Assembly (NCBI GenBank): GCA_943787605.1
Contig: CALSNB010000001.1
Location: 1,798,001 to 1,862,000 of the forward strand
Direction of reading: 5' to 3'
From: GCA-2697345 sp002697345
Lineage (GTDB): Bacteria > Pseudomonadota > Alphaproteobacteria > Rhodobacterales > Rhodobacteraceae
DNA: 64,000 nucleotides
The notes beneath the pieces are model-generated. The model was not told where the DNA came from and did no database searches. It saw only the letters and a list, made by a program, of their open reading frames with translations. Positions 20,076-28,846 of the stretch are shown piece by piece. Within the stretch, counting starts at the first letter, position 1; every line of letters begins with the position of its first letter. Made by a program: the position numbers and the translations under genes.

Positions 20076-21434
20076 ATGACAAAGAAAATTTGGGCCCAAT
20101 TAAGTGAACGTTTAGAGAAGATAGTTGGTAAAAACAGCTTTCAAACCTGGATAAAGCCTTTGAATTTTATATCATATGAAGATGGACTGTTAGAGCTTAC
20201 CGTTACAACTCGCTTTCAGGGTGATTGGGTGTCAAGGAATTACGGAGACGAGATCAAGGGTCAAGCTATGCGTTTAGGCCTAAAAATTGATCGAATTGAG
20301 TTTAAGATAAAAGATAATCAAATATCCCTGACTGAACCAGAGAAATCCCTCACTCAGGTACCAACTAAAGTACAAACTTTATCGAATAAGAATACCTTAG
20401 GAGCTTCTTTGGATTCTAGATTTACTTTTGAGCGTTTTGTAGTTGGAAAACCAAATGAACTTGCTCATGCAGCAGCGCGGAGAGTTTCTACAGGTGACTC
20501 AGCTGCTTTTAACCCACTTTTTCTTTATGGAGGTGTTGGTTTAGGTAAAACTCACTTGATGCATGCTATCTCGGTCGAGTTGCAACACATGTCACCTGAT
20601 TTAAAAGTTGTTTATCTTAGTGCTGAACAATTTATGTATAGGTTCATTCAAGCATTGCGTGACAAACAAATGATGAATTTCAAAGAGATCTTTAGGTCTG
20701 TGGATGTTCTTATGGTTGATGATGTTCAGTTTATTGCTGGTAAAGAGAGCACACAAGATGAATTCTTTCATACTTTTAATGCACTGATTGATCAAAAAAA
20801 GCAGATTGTAATTTCAGCTGATCGTGCTCCTGGTGAGATTGATGGATTAGAAGAACGAATTAGATCAAGATTGCAGTGTGGTTTAGTGGTAGATTTACAT
20901 CCAACGGACTACGAGTTACGTCTAGGTATTCTTCAAGAAAAAGTTCAAAATTATCGTTTAAAATACACCGACTTAGACATAGCGAATGGAGTTTTGGAGT
21001 TTTTAGCACATAAAATTACAACTAATGTCCGTGTATTGGAAGGTGCATTAACTAGATTGTTTGCATTTTCTTCACTAGTTGGACGACAAATTACTTTAGA
21101 TATGGCTCAAGAAAGCTTAGCCGATATTCTAAGGGCATCAGATCGCAAAGTGACTATGGACGAGATTATGAAAAAAATATGTCACTATTATAATGTGAGG
21201 ATGTCTGACCTTCTCTCACCTAGGAGATCTAGGAATATTGCGCGACCAAGACAGATGGCAATGTATCTTTCAAAAAACATGACGTCACGCTCTTATCCTG
21301 AAATTGGAAAACAATTTGGTAATAGAGATCACACAACTGTCATGCACGCAGTCAAAAAAATAGAAGAATTAAAATCTCAAGATAGTCAGGTGTCAGATGA
21401 TGCTGAGCTCTTGAGAAGAATGTTAGAGGCTTAA
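20076..21434 (+). CDS. dnaA: chromosomal replication initiator DnaA
   Basis: This 452-residue AAA+ ATPase opens the replication origin. Domain I shows FQTWIKPLNF...GDWVSRNYGDEI (residues 22-60). Walker A is YGGVGLGKTH (151-160), Walker B is VDVLMVDDVQF, sensor regions include ISADRAPGEIDGLEERIRSRL, and domain IV ends in FGNRDHTTVMHAVKKI, the DnaA-box-binding signature. I chose the ATG at 20076 (MTKKIWAQL); the frame extends upstream only through a TTG. WVSRNYGDxI is typical of Rhodobacterales-like DnaA. No consensus DnaA boxes are apparent between rpsT and dnaA. Confidence 0.97.
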   Translation: MTKKIWAQLSERLEKIVGKNSFQTWIKPLNFISYEDGLLELTVTTRFQGDWVSRNYGDEIKGQAMRLGLKIDRIEFKIKDNQISLTEPEKSLTQVPTKVQTLSNKNTLGASLDSRFTFERFVVGKPNELAHAAARRVSTGDSAAFNPLFLYGGVGLGKTHLMHAISVELQHMSPDLKVVYLSAEQFMYRFIQALRDKQMMNFKEIFRSVDVLMVDDVQFIAGKESTQDEFFHTFNALIDQKKQIVISADRAPGEIDGLEERIRSRLQCGLVVDLHPTDYELRLGILQEKVQNYRLKYTDLDIANGVLEFLAHKITTNVRVLEGALTRLFAFSSLVGRQITLDMAQESLADILRASDRKVTMDEIMKKICHYYNVRMSDLLSPRRSRNIARPRQMAMYLSKNMTSRSYPEIGKQFGNRDHTTVMHAVKKIEELKSQDSQVSDDAELLRRMLEA

Positions 21435-21518
21435 TAATTTTTTTATATTCGAAAAGTTATTGCATTGCTTAAATATATCTATAGCATTTAATACCCGACG
21501 GTTTAAGAGAGATTAGTG

Positions 21519-22638
21519 ATGAAGTTTAGTATTGAAAGAGGCGCGCTTCTAAAAGCGGTTAGTCAGACACAGTCAGTTGTGGAGAGAAGAAATACGATTC
21601 CCGATACTTGGAAATGTCTTAATAGAAGCAGAAAATGATAAAGTAAGTTTTCGTGCTACAGACTTAGACATAGAAATTATTGATCATGCAACTGCTCATG
21701 TTGAAAAAAATGGAGCTACTACAGTTTCTGCTACAACGTTACATGAGATAGTTAGAAAGCTACCAGATGGATCTTCTGTGTCCTTAGCTGATGATGGAAT
21801 TTCAGGAAGGTTAATTGTTGAAGCGGGTAGATCAAACTTTTCATTAGCGACTCTTCCTAAAGAAGACTTCCCTATAATGGCTTCTTCTGATTATCACTCA
21901 AATTTTTATGCCTCTTCGAGTCTTCTTAGAAAACTATTTGATAAATCAAAATTTGCAATTTCGAATGAAGAGACTCGTTACTATTTAAATGGCGTTTATA
22001 TGCATATAGCTGATTCTAATGGAAAAAAAGTGTTTAGGTGCGTAGCCACTGATGGTCATAGATTAGCGCGTATTGACGGACCGCTACCATCAGGAGCGAA
22101 TGAAATGCCGGGTGTTATAGTCCCAAAAAAGACAGTCTCTGAGCTGAGAAAACTTTTAGATGATGACGATTTGCAGATTGCGGTTTCAGTGAGTGAAACA
22201 AAAATAAGATTTGCAACTGTGGATATTACACTGACCTCTAAAGTAATTGATGGAACATTTCCAGATTACAACAGAGTTATTCCAAATGATCATAGTAAAA
22301 AACTTGAGGTAGATGCGGCAATGTTTTCTCAGGCTGTGGATAGGGTATCTACGGTTAGTTCTGAAAGATCTAGGACGGTAAAGCTTTCAATATCTGAAAA
22401 TAAGTTGGTTTTGTCTGTTAACTCTCCAGATAGTGGAGCAGCCGAGGAAGAATTGTTAGTAGATTATGCAGATGAAGACCTTGAGATAGGGTTTAATGCA
22501 AAGTATTTACTAGAAATTTCTGGTCAGGTTAATGAAGAGCGAGCAGTTTTTATGTTTAATTCAGCTGGAGATCCTACCCTTATGAGAGAGGGAAACGATG
22601 AAACCGCAATATATGTGGTAATGCCAATGCGGGTTTGA
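21519..22638 (+). CDS. dnaN: DNA polymerase III beta sliding clamp, one frameshift
   Basis: The clamp tethers the replicative polymerase to DNA. The ATG at 21519 gives MKFSIERGALLKAVSQTQSVVERRNTIP. One surplus base near 21603 (ATTCCCGATACTT) breaks the frame, after which ILGNVLIEAEND continues in the next frame through to the C-terminal YVVMPMRV, the usual clamp ending. Repaired length is about 372 residues, normal for DnaN. The gene is essential and single-copy, so a genuine null is implausible. This is the strongest internal evidence that indels in this window are consensus errors. It is followed 9 bases later by recF. Confidence 0.93.
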
Positions 22639-22647
22639 AAGTGATGT

Positions 22648-23754
22648 ATGTCAGTTTCTGCACTATCTGAGCTGTCGCTCTCGCACTTTAGGTCCCATTT
22701 AGATACTCGGATAAATTTAGATGGGCGCTCTGTAGCTATTTTTGGATTAAATGGTGCTGGAAAAACGAATATATTAGAGGCGATATCATTGCTGTCGCCC
22801 GGTAGAGGTATGAGGCGATCTAAAGTTGCAGAGATGGTTAGATACCCAGAAGAAATAGGTTGGAAAATTTCAGCTGTTTTAAAAATTGGTAACTTGACAC
22901 ATAAGATTGAAACAAGAACTGGGCCGAACTTAAATAGACTTATATTTATTGATGATAAGCCTACTTCCCAGGTAGCTTTAGGTGAATTAGTGAAAATTAT
23001 CTGGTTAGCCCCGAGTATGGATAGGTTGTGGGTTGATGGGCCAGAAGTTCGGCGACGTTTTGTCGATCGCATTACGCACTCCTTTATCCCACGTCACGCA
23101 CAAGAAATCCTAAGTTATGAAAAAGCTATGAGAGAACGTAATAGGCTTCTTAAAGAGGCAAGTCGAAACTCGGATTGGTACCGTGCTATAGAAAATCAGA
23201 TGGCTATTGCCGGTGCAGAAATTATTAAAAATAGGAATACTGCTTTAACAAAACTAAGTCTTTCAATGAAAAGCTCACAAACTTCTTTCCCAGTTGCAGA
23301 TCTATCATTAATAAATGAAGAAAAAGATTTAAATATTTTTTCAGCTGATCAGTTTAGAGAAGTTTTAGAGATTAAGAGGTCAGAAGACTTATATTTAGGG
23401 CGAACATCTGTTGGCCCTCATAAGACGGATCTTAAGGTTCAGTACAAAGAAAAAGGAATTGATGCGAAGTACTGTTCAACTGGAGAGCAAAAAGCTCTTT
23501 TAATTTCTTTGATTTTGGCTAATGCTAGAGGTCTGCTTCGGGAAGAGGGCGCTCCACCTATTATGCTTTTGGATGAAGTGTCTGCTCATCTAGATTATAA
23601 ACGGAGGCAGGATTTATATGAAGAGATTTCTTCTTTAGGTGCTCAAGCCTGGATGACGGGGACAGATGTAGATTTATTTAAGGAAATTTTAAATATTTCC
23701 CAACAGTTTAAAGTTGTTGATAAGAATGGGAAATCTTCTGTTCTAATCCAGTAA
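22648..23754 (+). CDS. recF: DNA replication and repair protein RecF
   Basis: RecF helps load RecA at single-strand gaps. The 368-residue protein begins LSLSHFRSHLDTRINLDGRSVAIFGLNGAGKTNILEAI, with Walker A GLNGAGKT. It ends with the ABC-ATPase signature STGEQKALLISLILANA, Walker B PIMLLDEVSAHLD and the family's terminal TGTDVDLF. It sits in the normal dnaA-dnaN-recF-gyrB order and is intact. Confidence 0.96.
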   Translation: MSVSALSELSLSHFRSHLDTRINLDGRSVAIFGLNGAGKTNILEAISLLSPGRGMRRSKVAEMVRYPEEIGWKISAVLKIGNLTHKIETRTGPNLNRLIFIDDKPTSQVALGELVKIIWLAPSMDRLWVDGPEVRRRFVDRITHSFIPRHAQEILSYEKAMRERNRLLKEASRNSDWYRAIENQMAIAGAEIIKNRNTALTKLSLSMKSSQTSFPVADLSLINEEKDLNIFSADQFREVLEIKRSEDLYLGRTSVGPHKTDLKVQYKEKGIDAKYCSTGEQKALLISLILANARGLLREEGAPPIMLLDEVSAHLDYKRRQDLYEEISSLGAQAWMTGTDVDLFKEILNISQQFKVVDKNGKSSVLIQ

Positions 23755-23771
23755 ATTTTTTAAAAAATATG

Positions 23772-23806
23772 ATGATTATTTAGCTAAAAATTAGTTAAAT
23801 AATCAT
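23772..23806. repeat. 16-bp AT-rich inverted repeat between recF and gyrB
   Basis: ATGATTATTTAGCTAA and its near-perfect complement flank a 3-base AAA loop; one G-U pair is needed in RNA. No T run follows on the plus strand. It may be a weak transcript end for recF or a control site for gyrB, whose apparent promoter starts 22 bases on. Confidence 0.6.
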
Positions 23807-23827
23807 ACAATAGGCTTGTGCAATTGC

Positions 23828-23856
23828 GTGACATTCAGCCAAAAAAATGCTATATT
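23828..23856 (+). promoter_or_regulatory. likely gyrB promoter
   Basis: GTGACA, a 17-base spacer and TATATT each differ from the sigma-70 consensus by one base. The -10 ends 27 bases before the gyrB ATG, which has AAAGG ahead of it. Confidence 0.5.
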
Positions 23857-23883
23857 TAGTCTTAATCAAAATAAAGGTACTTC

Positions 23884-26298
23884 ATGTCAGAGAACGATAA
23901 TAACAACAATGCGTATGAAGCAGACTCTATCAAGGTTTTGAAAGGCCTAGACGCAGTTAGAAAGCGACCGGGTATGTATATTGGAGACACTGATGATGGA
24001 TCAGGTCTTCATCATATGGTGTATGAAGTTGTAGATAATGGAATAGATGAAGCTTTAGCTGGTCATGCAGATATAATATCTGTGAAGATAAACCGTGATT
24101 CAAGTGTTTCAGTTAGTGACAATGGACGTGGGATACCAGTAGGAATTCACGAAGAAGAGGGTATCTCTGCGGCTGAGGTTATTATGACTCAGCTACATGC
24201 TGGAGGTAAGTTTGACAGTAACTCTTACAAAGTTTCTGGAGGGCTGCACGGTGTGGGAGTTTCTGTTGTAAATGCTTTATCAGATTGGTTGGAGTTAACA
24301 ATCTGCAGAGGTGGAAAAAAATATAGGGTTCGTTTTGAAAATGGAGATACTGTTGATCCTCTATTGGAGCTGGAAAAAACGGACCATACAGGAACAGAGG
24401 TACGTTTTTTAGCGTCTTTAAAAACTTTTTCTAATTTAGAGTATTCGTTTTTAACCCTAGAAAAAAGACTCCGAGAGTTGGCTTTTTTGAATTCAGGAGT
24501 AAGGATTACATTAGAAGATTTGCGGCCCGTTGAATCATTAAAATCTGAATTGTTTTATGAAGGTGGTGTAAAAGAGTTTGTTAAGTATATAGATCAATCT
24601 AAGTCTTCGATGATGCCTGAACCGATATACATAGCTGGAGAAAAGGATGACATTGGGGTCGAAGTGGCAATGTGGTGGAACGATAGTTATCATGAGACTG
24701 TCCTGCCCTTTACAAATAATATTCCACAACGTGATGGAGGTGCTCACCTAGCTGGCTTTAGAGGAGCATTAACTAGAACAATAAATAATTATGCACAATC
24801 TACGGGAATTGCAAAAAAAGAAAAAATCTCTTTCACCGGTGATGATGCCAGAGAGGGACTAACCTGTGTGCTTAGTATAAAAGTTCCAGATCCAAAGTTT
24901 TCATCTCAAACAAAAGATAAACTCGTGTCGAGTGAAGTTCGTCCCGCAGTTGAAGGTTTAGTTAATGAAAAGCTTTCAGAGTGGTTTGAAGAAAACCCAA
25001 ATCAAGCAAAGATCGTTGTTACAAAAATCATAGAGGCTGCTCATGCTAGAGAGGCTGCCAGGAAAGCGCGTGATTTAACAAGAAGGAAGACGGCGCTTGA
25101 TGTCAACTTCCTAGCTGGCAAACTAAAAGACTGTTCAGAAAAAGACCCTTCTAAAACAGAAGTTTTTATAGTGGAGGGAGATTCAGCAGGAGGTTCGGCT
25201 CAAACTGGTCGAGATAGAGGTAGGCAGGCAGTGCTCCCTTTAAGAGGAAAAATTCTAAATGTTGAAAGGGCAAGGTTTGACAGGATGTTAGGATCTCAAG
25301 AAATTGGGAATCTAGTTATGGCTCTTGGTACAGGAATTGGTAGGGACGAGTTCGATATCTCAAAACTACGTTACCACAAAGTTGTAATAATGACTGATGC
25401 TGATGTGGATGGTGCTCATATACGAACATTACTTTTAACTTTCTTTTATAGACATATGTTTCAGCTGATCGAAAATGGACACCTTTATATAGCTCAGCCA
25501 CCACTTTTTAAAGTCTCTAGAGGTAAATCGGGGGTATATCTCAAAGATCAAGGCCAATTGGATGATTACTTAATTCAAATGGGTATTGAAGGGACAATGT
25601 TGAAGTTAGGGTCTGGAGAAGAAATTATAGACAAAGATTTTCTTCGAATTGTAGAAGAGGCTAAATCAGTCGATACAATTTTGAATTCACTTCCTCCACA
25701 ATACCCTAAAAATATTATAGAACAGGCCATTCTATCTGGAGCGTTCATAGAGGATCAACTTGAACTGAATTTACAGACAGTTGCAAATACTATTGCTGAA
25801 AGATTAGATTTGATTTCTTCTGAGTATGAAAAAGGCTGGCAGGGGCGTCCAACCGATGACGGTGGTTTGAGGTTATGGCGAATTCTTAGGGGTGTTGAGG
25901 AAGTTAAAATTCTTGATCGAGCATTGTTAAAATCCGTGGAGCTAAAAAGACTAGGTTCGGTGACTAAAAATTTGCAAGAGGTCTACAGTCTACCAGCAAA
26001 ATTTATTAAAAAAGAAAACCAGCAATTAGTATATGGTCCTATGGACTTGTTGCAGTTTGTAATAGAGGCTGGAGAAAAAGGGTCCTCACTTCAAAGGTAT
26101 AAAGGGTTGGGAGAAATGAACCCTGATCAATTATGGGAAACTACTCTAGATCCTGAAGCTAGGACTTTATTACAAGTTCAAGTTAAGGATGTAATAGAGG
26201 CTGATGACACTTTTACTAAGTTAATGGGTGATGTAGTAGAGCCTCGTAGGGAGTTTATTCAGAGTAATGCATTGAATGTTGAAAATCTTGATTTTTGA
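23884..26298 (+). CDS. gyrB: DNA gyrase subunit B
   Basis: The 804-residue ATPase subunit of gyrase, which introduces negative supercoils. Motifs in order: IKVLKGLDAVRKRPGMYIGD, EVVDNGIDEALAGHAD (ATP/Mg site), VSDNGRGIP, GGLHGVGVSVVNALS, QTKDKLVSSEVR, the TOPRIM EGDSAGGSA and MTDADVDGAHIRTLLLTFFYR, and the C-terminal QRYKGLGEMNPDQLWETT. Length and order are normal. It has its own apparent promoter and closes the replication gene set. Confidence 0.98.
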   Translation: MSENDNNNNAYEADSIKVLKGLDAVRKRPGMYIGDTDDGSGLHHMVYEVVDNGIDEALAGHADIISVKINRDSSVSVSDNGRGIPVGIHEEEGISAAEVIMTQLHAGGKFDSNSYKVSGGLHGVGVSVVNALSDWLELTICRGGKKYRVRFENGDTVDPLLELEKTDHTGTEVRFLASLKTFSNLEYSFLTLEKRLRELAFLNSGVRITLEDLRPVESLKSELFYEGGVKEFVKYIDQSKSSMMPEPIYIAGEKDDIGVEVAMWWNDSYHETVLPFTNNIPQRDGGAHLAGFRGALTRTINNYAQSTGIAKKEKISFTGDDAREGLTCVLSIKVPDPKFSSQTKDKLVSSEVRPAVEGLVNEKLSEWFEENPNQAKIVVTKIIEAAHAREAARKARDLTRRKTALDVNFLAGKLKDCSEKDPSKTEVFIVEGDSAGGSAQTGRDRGRQAVLPLRGKILNVERARFDRMLGSQEIGNLVMALGTGIGRDEFDISKLRYHKVVIMTDADVDGAHIRTLLLTFFYRHMFQLIENGHLYIAQPPLFKVSRGKSGVYLKDQGQLDDYLIQMGIEGTMLKLGSGEEIIDKDFLRIVEEAKSVDTILNSLPPQYPKNIIEQAILSGAFIEDQLELNLQTVANTIAERLDLISSEYEKGWQGRPTDDGGLRLWRILRGVEEVKILDRALLKSVELKRLGSVTKNLQEVYSLPAKFIKKENQQLVYGPMDLLQFVIEAGEKGSSLQRYKGLGEMNPDQLWETTLDPEARTLLQVQVKDVIEADDTFTKLMGDVVEPRREFIQSNALNVENLDF

Positions 26299-26376
26299 CA
26301 GTTTTTATCGATTAGTGTGAGTCAGTAAATTAAGGCATGGCTTTGTTATTTTAAGATTTTTGAAAGGTAAAAGATA

Positions 26377-27819
26377 ATGGGTTATCAAAAATTTATGAAG
26401 CAAAGTAACTTAATTAATGGTGACTGGGTACATGCTGATAATAGAAAATCTTTTAATGTTTTAAACCCTGCTACGGGTGAAATAATTGGTTCTGTTCCGG
26501 CAAGTGGTTATGATGAAACACAAAAAGCAATAGTTGCTGCTGCCGCTGCATTTCCAAGCTACTCAACTAAACCATTACTAGAACGGGTAGCATTGTTATG
26601 GAAATTACACGATGCTCTTTTGGATAATCAGAAATCCTTAGCTGAGCTGCTTACAATCGAGCAAGGGAAATCTTTGACGGAAGCTACTGGAGAAATAGTT
26701 ATTGGGGCAGCATATATCCGCTGGTTCGCCGAGGAAATAAGAAGAAATAAGGGAGAGATAGTCCCAGCTTCAGCTCCAGACCGCAGGATACTTGTGACAA
26801 GACATCCTGTTGGAGTGGTTGGCATGATAACGCCATGGAATTTCCCATCCTCGATGTTAGCACGTAAACTTGGTCCTGCGCTGGCAGCGGGCTGCACAGT
26901 AGTAGCTAAGCCAGCATCAGCCACGCCATACTCTGGTTTAGCTTGGGGTGCCTTATGTGAGGAAGTTGGGTTTCCTAAGGGTGTTGTTAACATTTTAACT
27001 GGCTCTGCTAGGGAGATTGGCAATGCAATTATGAGTAATCCATTAGTAAGGAAGGTCACTTTTACTGGATCCACTGAGGTTGGCAAAGAGCTTATTAAGA
27101 AATCAGCTGATACTGTTAAAAAAGTTAGTATGGAGTTAGGTGGTAACGCACCATTTATAGTGTTTAATGATGCGGATATTGATAAGGCCGTTGAGGGAGC
27201 AGTGGTATCTAAATTTAGAAACTCTGGTCAGACATGTGTGTGCGCTAATAGAATATATGTGCAGGCTGGGGTATATGAAAAATTCCTTTCAAAGTTTAAA
27301 GATATGACAGCCAAAATGAAAGTTGGTGATGGACGAGAAGAAGGGGTTGAACAGGGCCCCTTAATAGATATGCCTGCAGTTGAAAAGGTAGAGGAACTTC
27401 TAAGTGATGCTGTTAGCAAAGGTGCAAAAGTTATTCTTGGTGGTAAAAGGCATGAAAAGGGCAAGACATTTTTTGAGCCTACAATAGTTACTGACGCTAC
27501 CCAATCCATGAGGTTTTCTAAAGAAGAAATCTTTGGGCCTTTAGCTCCAGTATTTAAATTTGAAACTGAAGATGAGGCCATTAAAATGGCAAATGATACT
27601 AATTTTGGACTATGCTCTTACGCCTATACTCGTGATGTTGGACGTATTATGAGGCTAAACTCTAAACTTGAGTATGGAATGATTGGTATTAATTCAGGTT
27701 TGATTACAACGGTAGAGGCGCCATTTGGGGGAGTTAAAGAAAGTGGTTTAGGAAAAGAGGGGGGTAGCCAGGGGTTAGAAGATTACTTAGATACTAAATA
27801 TACTGCGCTAGATTTTTGA
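26377..27819 (+). CDS. gabD: NAD(P)-dependent succinate-semialdehyde dehydrogenase family
   Basis: The 480-residue aldehyde dehydrogenase resembles GabD, which oxidises succinate semialdehyde to succinate. Visible are the cofactor region GVVGMITPWNFPSSMLARKLGPALAAGCTVV, the GSTEVGKEL nucleotide loop, the catalytic Glu in SMELGGNAPFIVF and the catalytic Cys in FRNSGQTCVCANR. AAAGG stands about 9 bases before the ATG at 26377. The next gene begins one base after its stop, so it heads a coupled four-gene operon. Given those partners, the real aldehyde may differ from succinate semialdehyde. Confidence 0.85.
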   Translation: MGYQKFMKQSNLINGDWVHADNRKSFNVLNPATGEIIGSVPASGYDETQKAIVAAAAAFPSYSTKPLLERVALLWKLHDALLDNQKSLAELLTIEQGKSLTEATGEIVIGAAYIRWFAEEIRRNKGEIVPASAPDRRILVTRHPVGVVGMITPWNFPSSMLARKLGPALAAGCTVVAKPASATPYSGLAWGALCEEVGFPKGVVNILTGSAREIGNAIMSNPLVRKVTFTGSTEVGKELIKKSADTVKKVSMELGGNAPFIVFNDADIDKAVEGAVVSKFRNSGQTCVCANRIYVQAGVYEKFLSKFKDMTAKMKVGDGREEGVEQGPLIDMPAVEKVEELLSDAVSKGAKVILGGKRHEKGKTFFEPTIVTDATQSMRFSKEEIFGPLAPVFKFETEDEAIKMANDTNFGLCSYAYTRDVGRIMRLNSKLEYGMIGINSGLITTVEAPFGGVKESGLGKEGGSQGLEDYLDTKYTALDF

Positions 27820-27820
27820 A

Positions 27821-28846
27821 ATGAAAACTTGTAAGATTAAAAGATTTTTAGAGGATGTTAAGGTGATAATAGTTGATAACCTTCAATATGCTAACTGGTC
27901 AGAAAAAATTTTTCTGGAAATGAACAAGGGAGGCGTTGATGCCGTCCATGTTACGATAGCTTATCATGAAAATTTTAGAGAAACGATCCTCAATCTTGAA
28001 CAATGGAATACATGGTTTGAACGGTTTCCTAATTTAATAATGAAGGGAACGACCTCAGACGATATTGTGTTGGCGCATCAGTTGAAAAAAACAGCGATAT
28101 TTTTTGGCTTTCAAAACCCGAGCCCTATCGAAGATGATATTGGTCTTTTGGAAGTTTTTTATCAATTAGGTGTTCGGTTTATGCAATTAAGTTATAATAA
28201 TCAATCTTTATTAGCCACGGGATGTTATGAAGATGAGGACCCTGGTCTGACTAGGTTTGGAGTTCAAGCAGTAAAAGAAATGAATAGATTGGGTATGGTA
28301 ATTGATATGAGCCACTCTGCCGAACGTTCTACTTTAGAAGCTATTCAGTATTCTGACAGACCTATTGCAATCACTCATGCGAACCCACATTATTGGCATC
28401 CTGCGTTGAGAAATAAATCTCATCAAGTTTTGTCTGAATTGACATCATCGAATGGGATGCTCGGTTTTTCATTATATCCTCACCACTTAAGGGATGGAAC
28501 TGATTGCTCTCTTAAAAACTTTTGTGAGATGATATCTGAAGCAGCCTTGAAATATGGTTCAGATCGTTTGGGTATTGGTTCAGATTTGTGTCAAGATCAG
28601 CCAGATAGTGTAGTGACCTGGATGAGAACTGGTAGATGGTCAAAAGAAATGGATTATGGAGAAGGTTCTGCCGAAAATCCAGGTTTTCCAATTCAGCCTA
28701 GTTGGTTTAGAGATAATACAGACTTTAGTAAAATCGCCGACGGTTTAAGGAATGCTGGGTTTTCTCCTTCTGAAGTAAATGGTATAATGGGTGAAAATTG
28801 GGTACAGTTTTATAAAAACTCTTTTGGTGGGCTTAAAAATGAATAA
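27821..28846 (+). CDS. M19 membrane-dipeptidase-like metal-dependent hydrolase
   Basis: The 341-residue protein has the M19 (renal dipeptidase) barrel. LLEVFYQLGVRFMQLSYNNQ, VIDMSHSAERSTLEAI, IAITHANPHYWHPALRNK, RLGIGSDLCQ and MGENWVQFY correspond to conserved strands. The two histidines of the second metal site (MSH, ITH) are present. The usual N-terminal HxD is not visible (IIVDNLQYANWS stands there), and the bridging Glu region reads GFQNPSP. This points to a divergent subgroup with altered metal binding and perhaps a non-peptide substrate. There is no signal peptide, so it is probably cytoplasmic. It overlaps the next gene by 8 bases. Confidence 0.75.
   Translation: MKTCKIKRFLEDVKVIIVDNLQYANWSEKIFLEMNKGGVDAVHVTIAYHENFRETILNLEQWNTWFERFPNLIMKGTTSDDIVLAHQLKKTAIFFGFQNPSPIEDDIGLLEVFYQLGVRFMQLSYNNQSLLATGCYEDEDPGLTRFGVQAVKEMNRLGMVIDMSHSAERSTLEAIQYSDRPIAITHANPHYWHPALRNKSHQVLSELTSSNGMLGFSLYPHHLRDGTDCSLKNFCEMISEAALKYGSDRLGIGSDLCQDQPDSVVTWMRTGRWSKEMDYGEGSAENPGFPIQPSWFRDNTDFSKIADGLRNAGFSPSEVNGIMGENWVQFYKNSFGGLKNE

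Noticed and set aside
22524..23072. A 182-codon minus-strand frame over the dnaN/recF junction
   Set aside because: It spans two well-supported plus-strand genes and has no recognisable domain.
26628..27581. Two long minus-strand frames of 152 and 117 codons inside gabD
   Set aside because: They overlap completely with a gene whose catalytic motifs are intact and have no ribosome site or family pattern.
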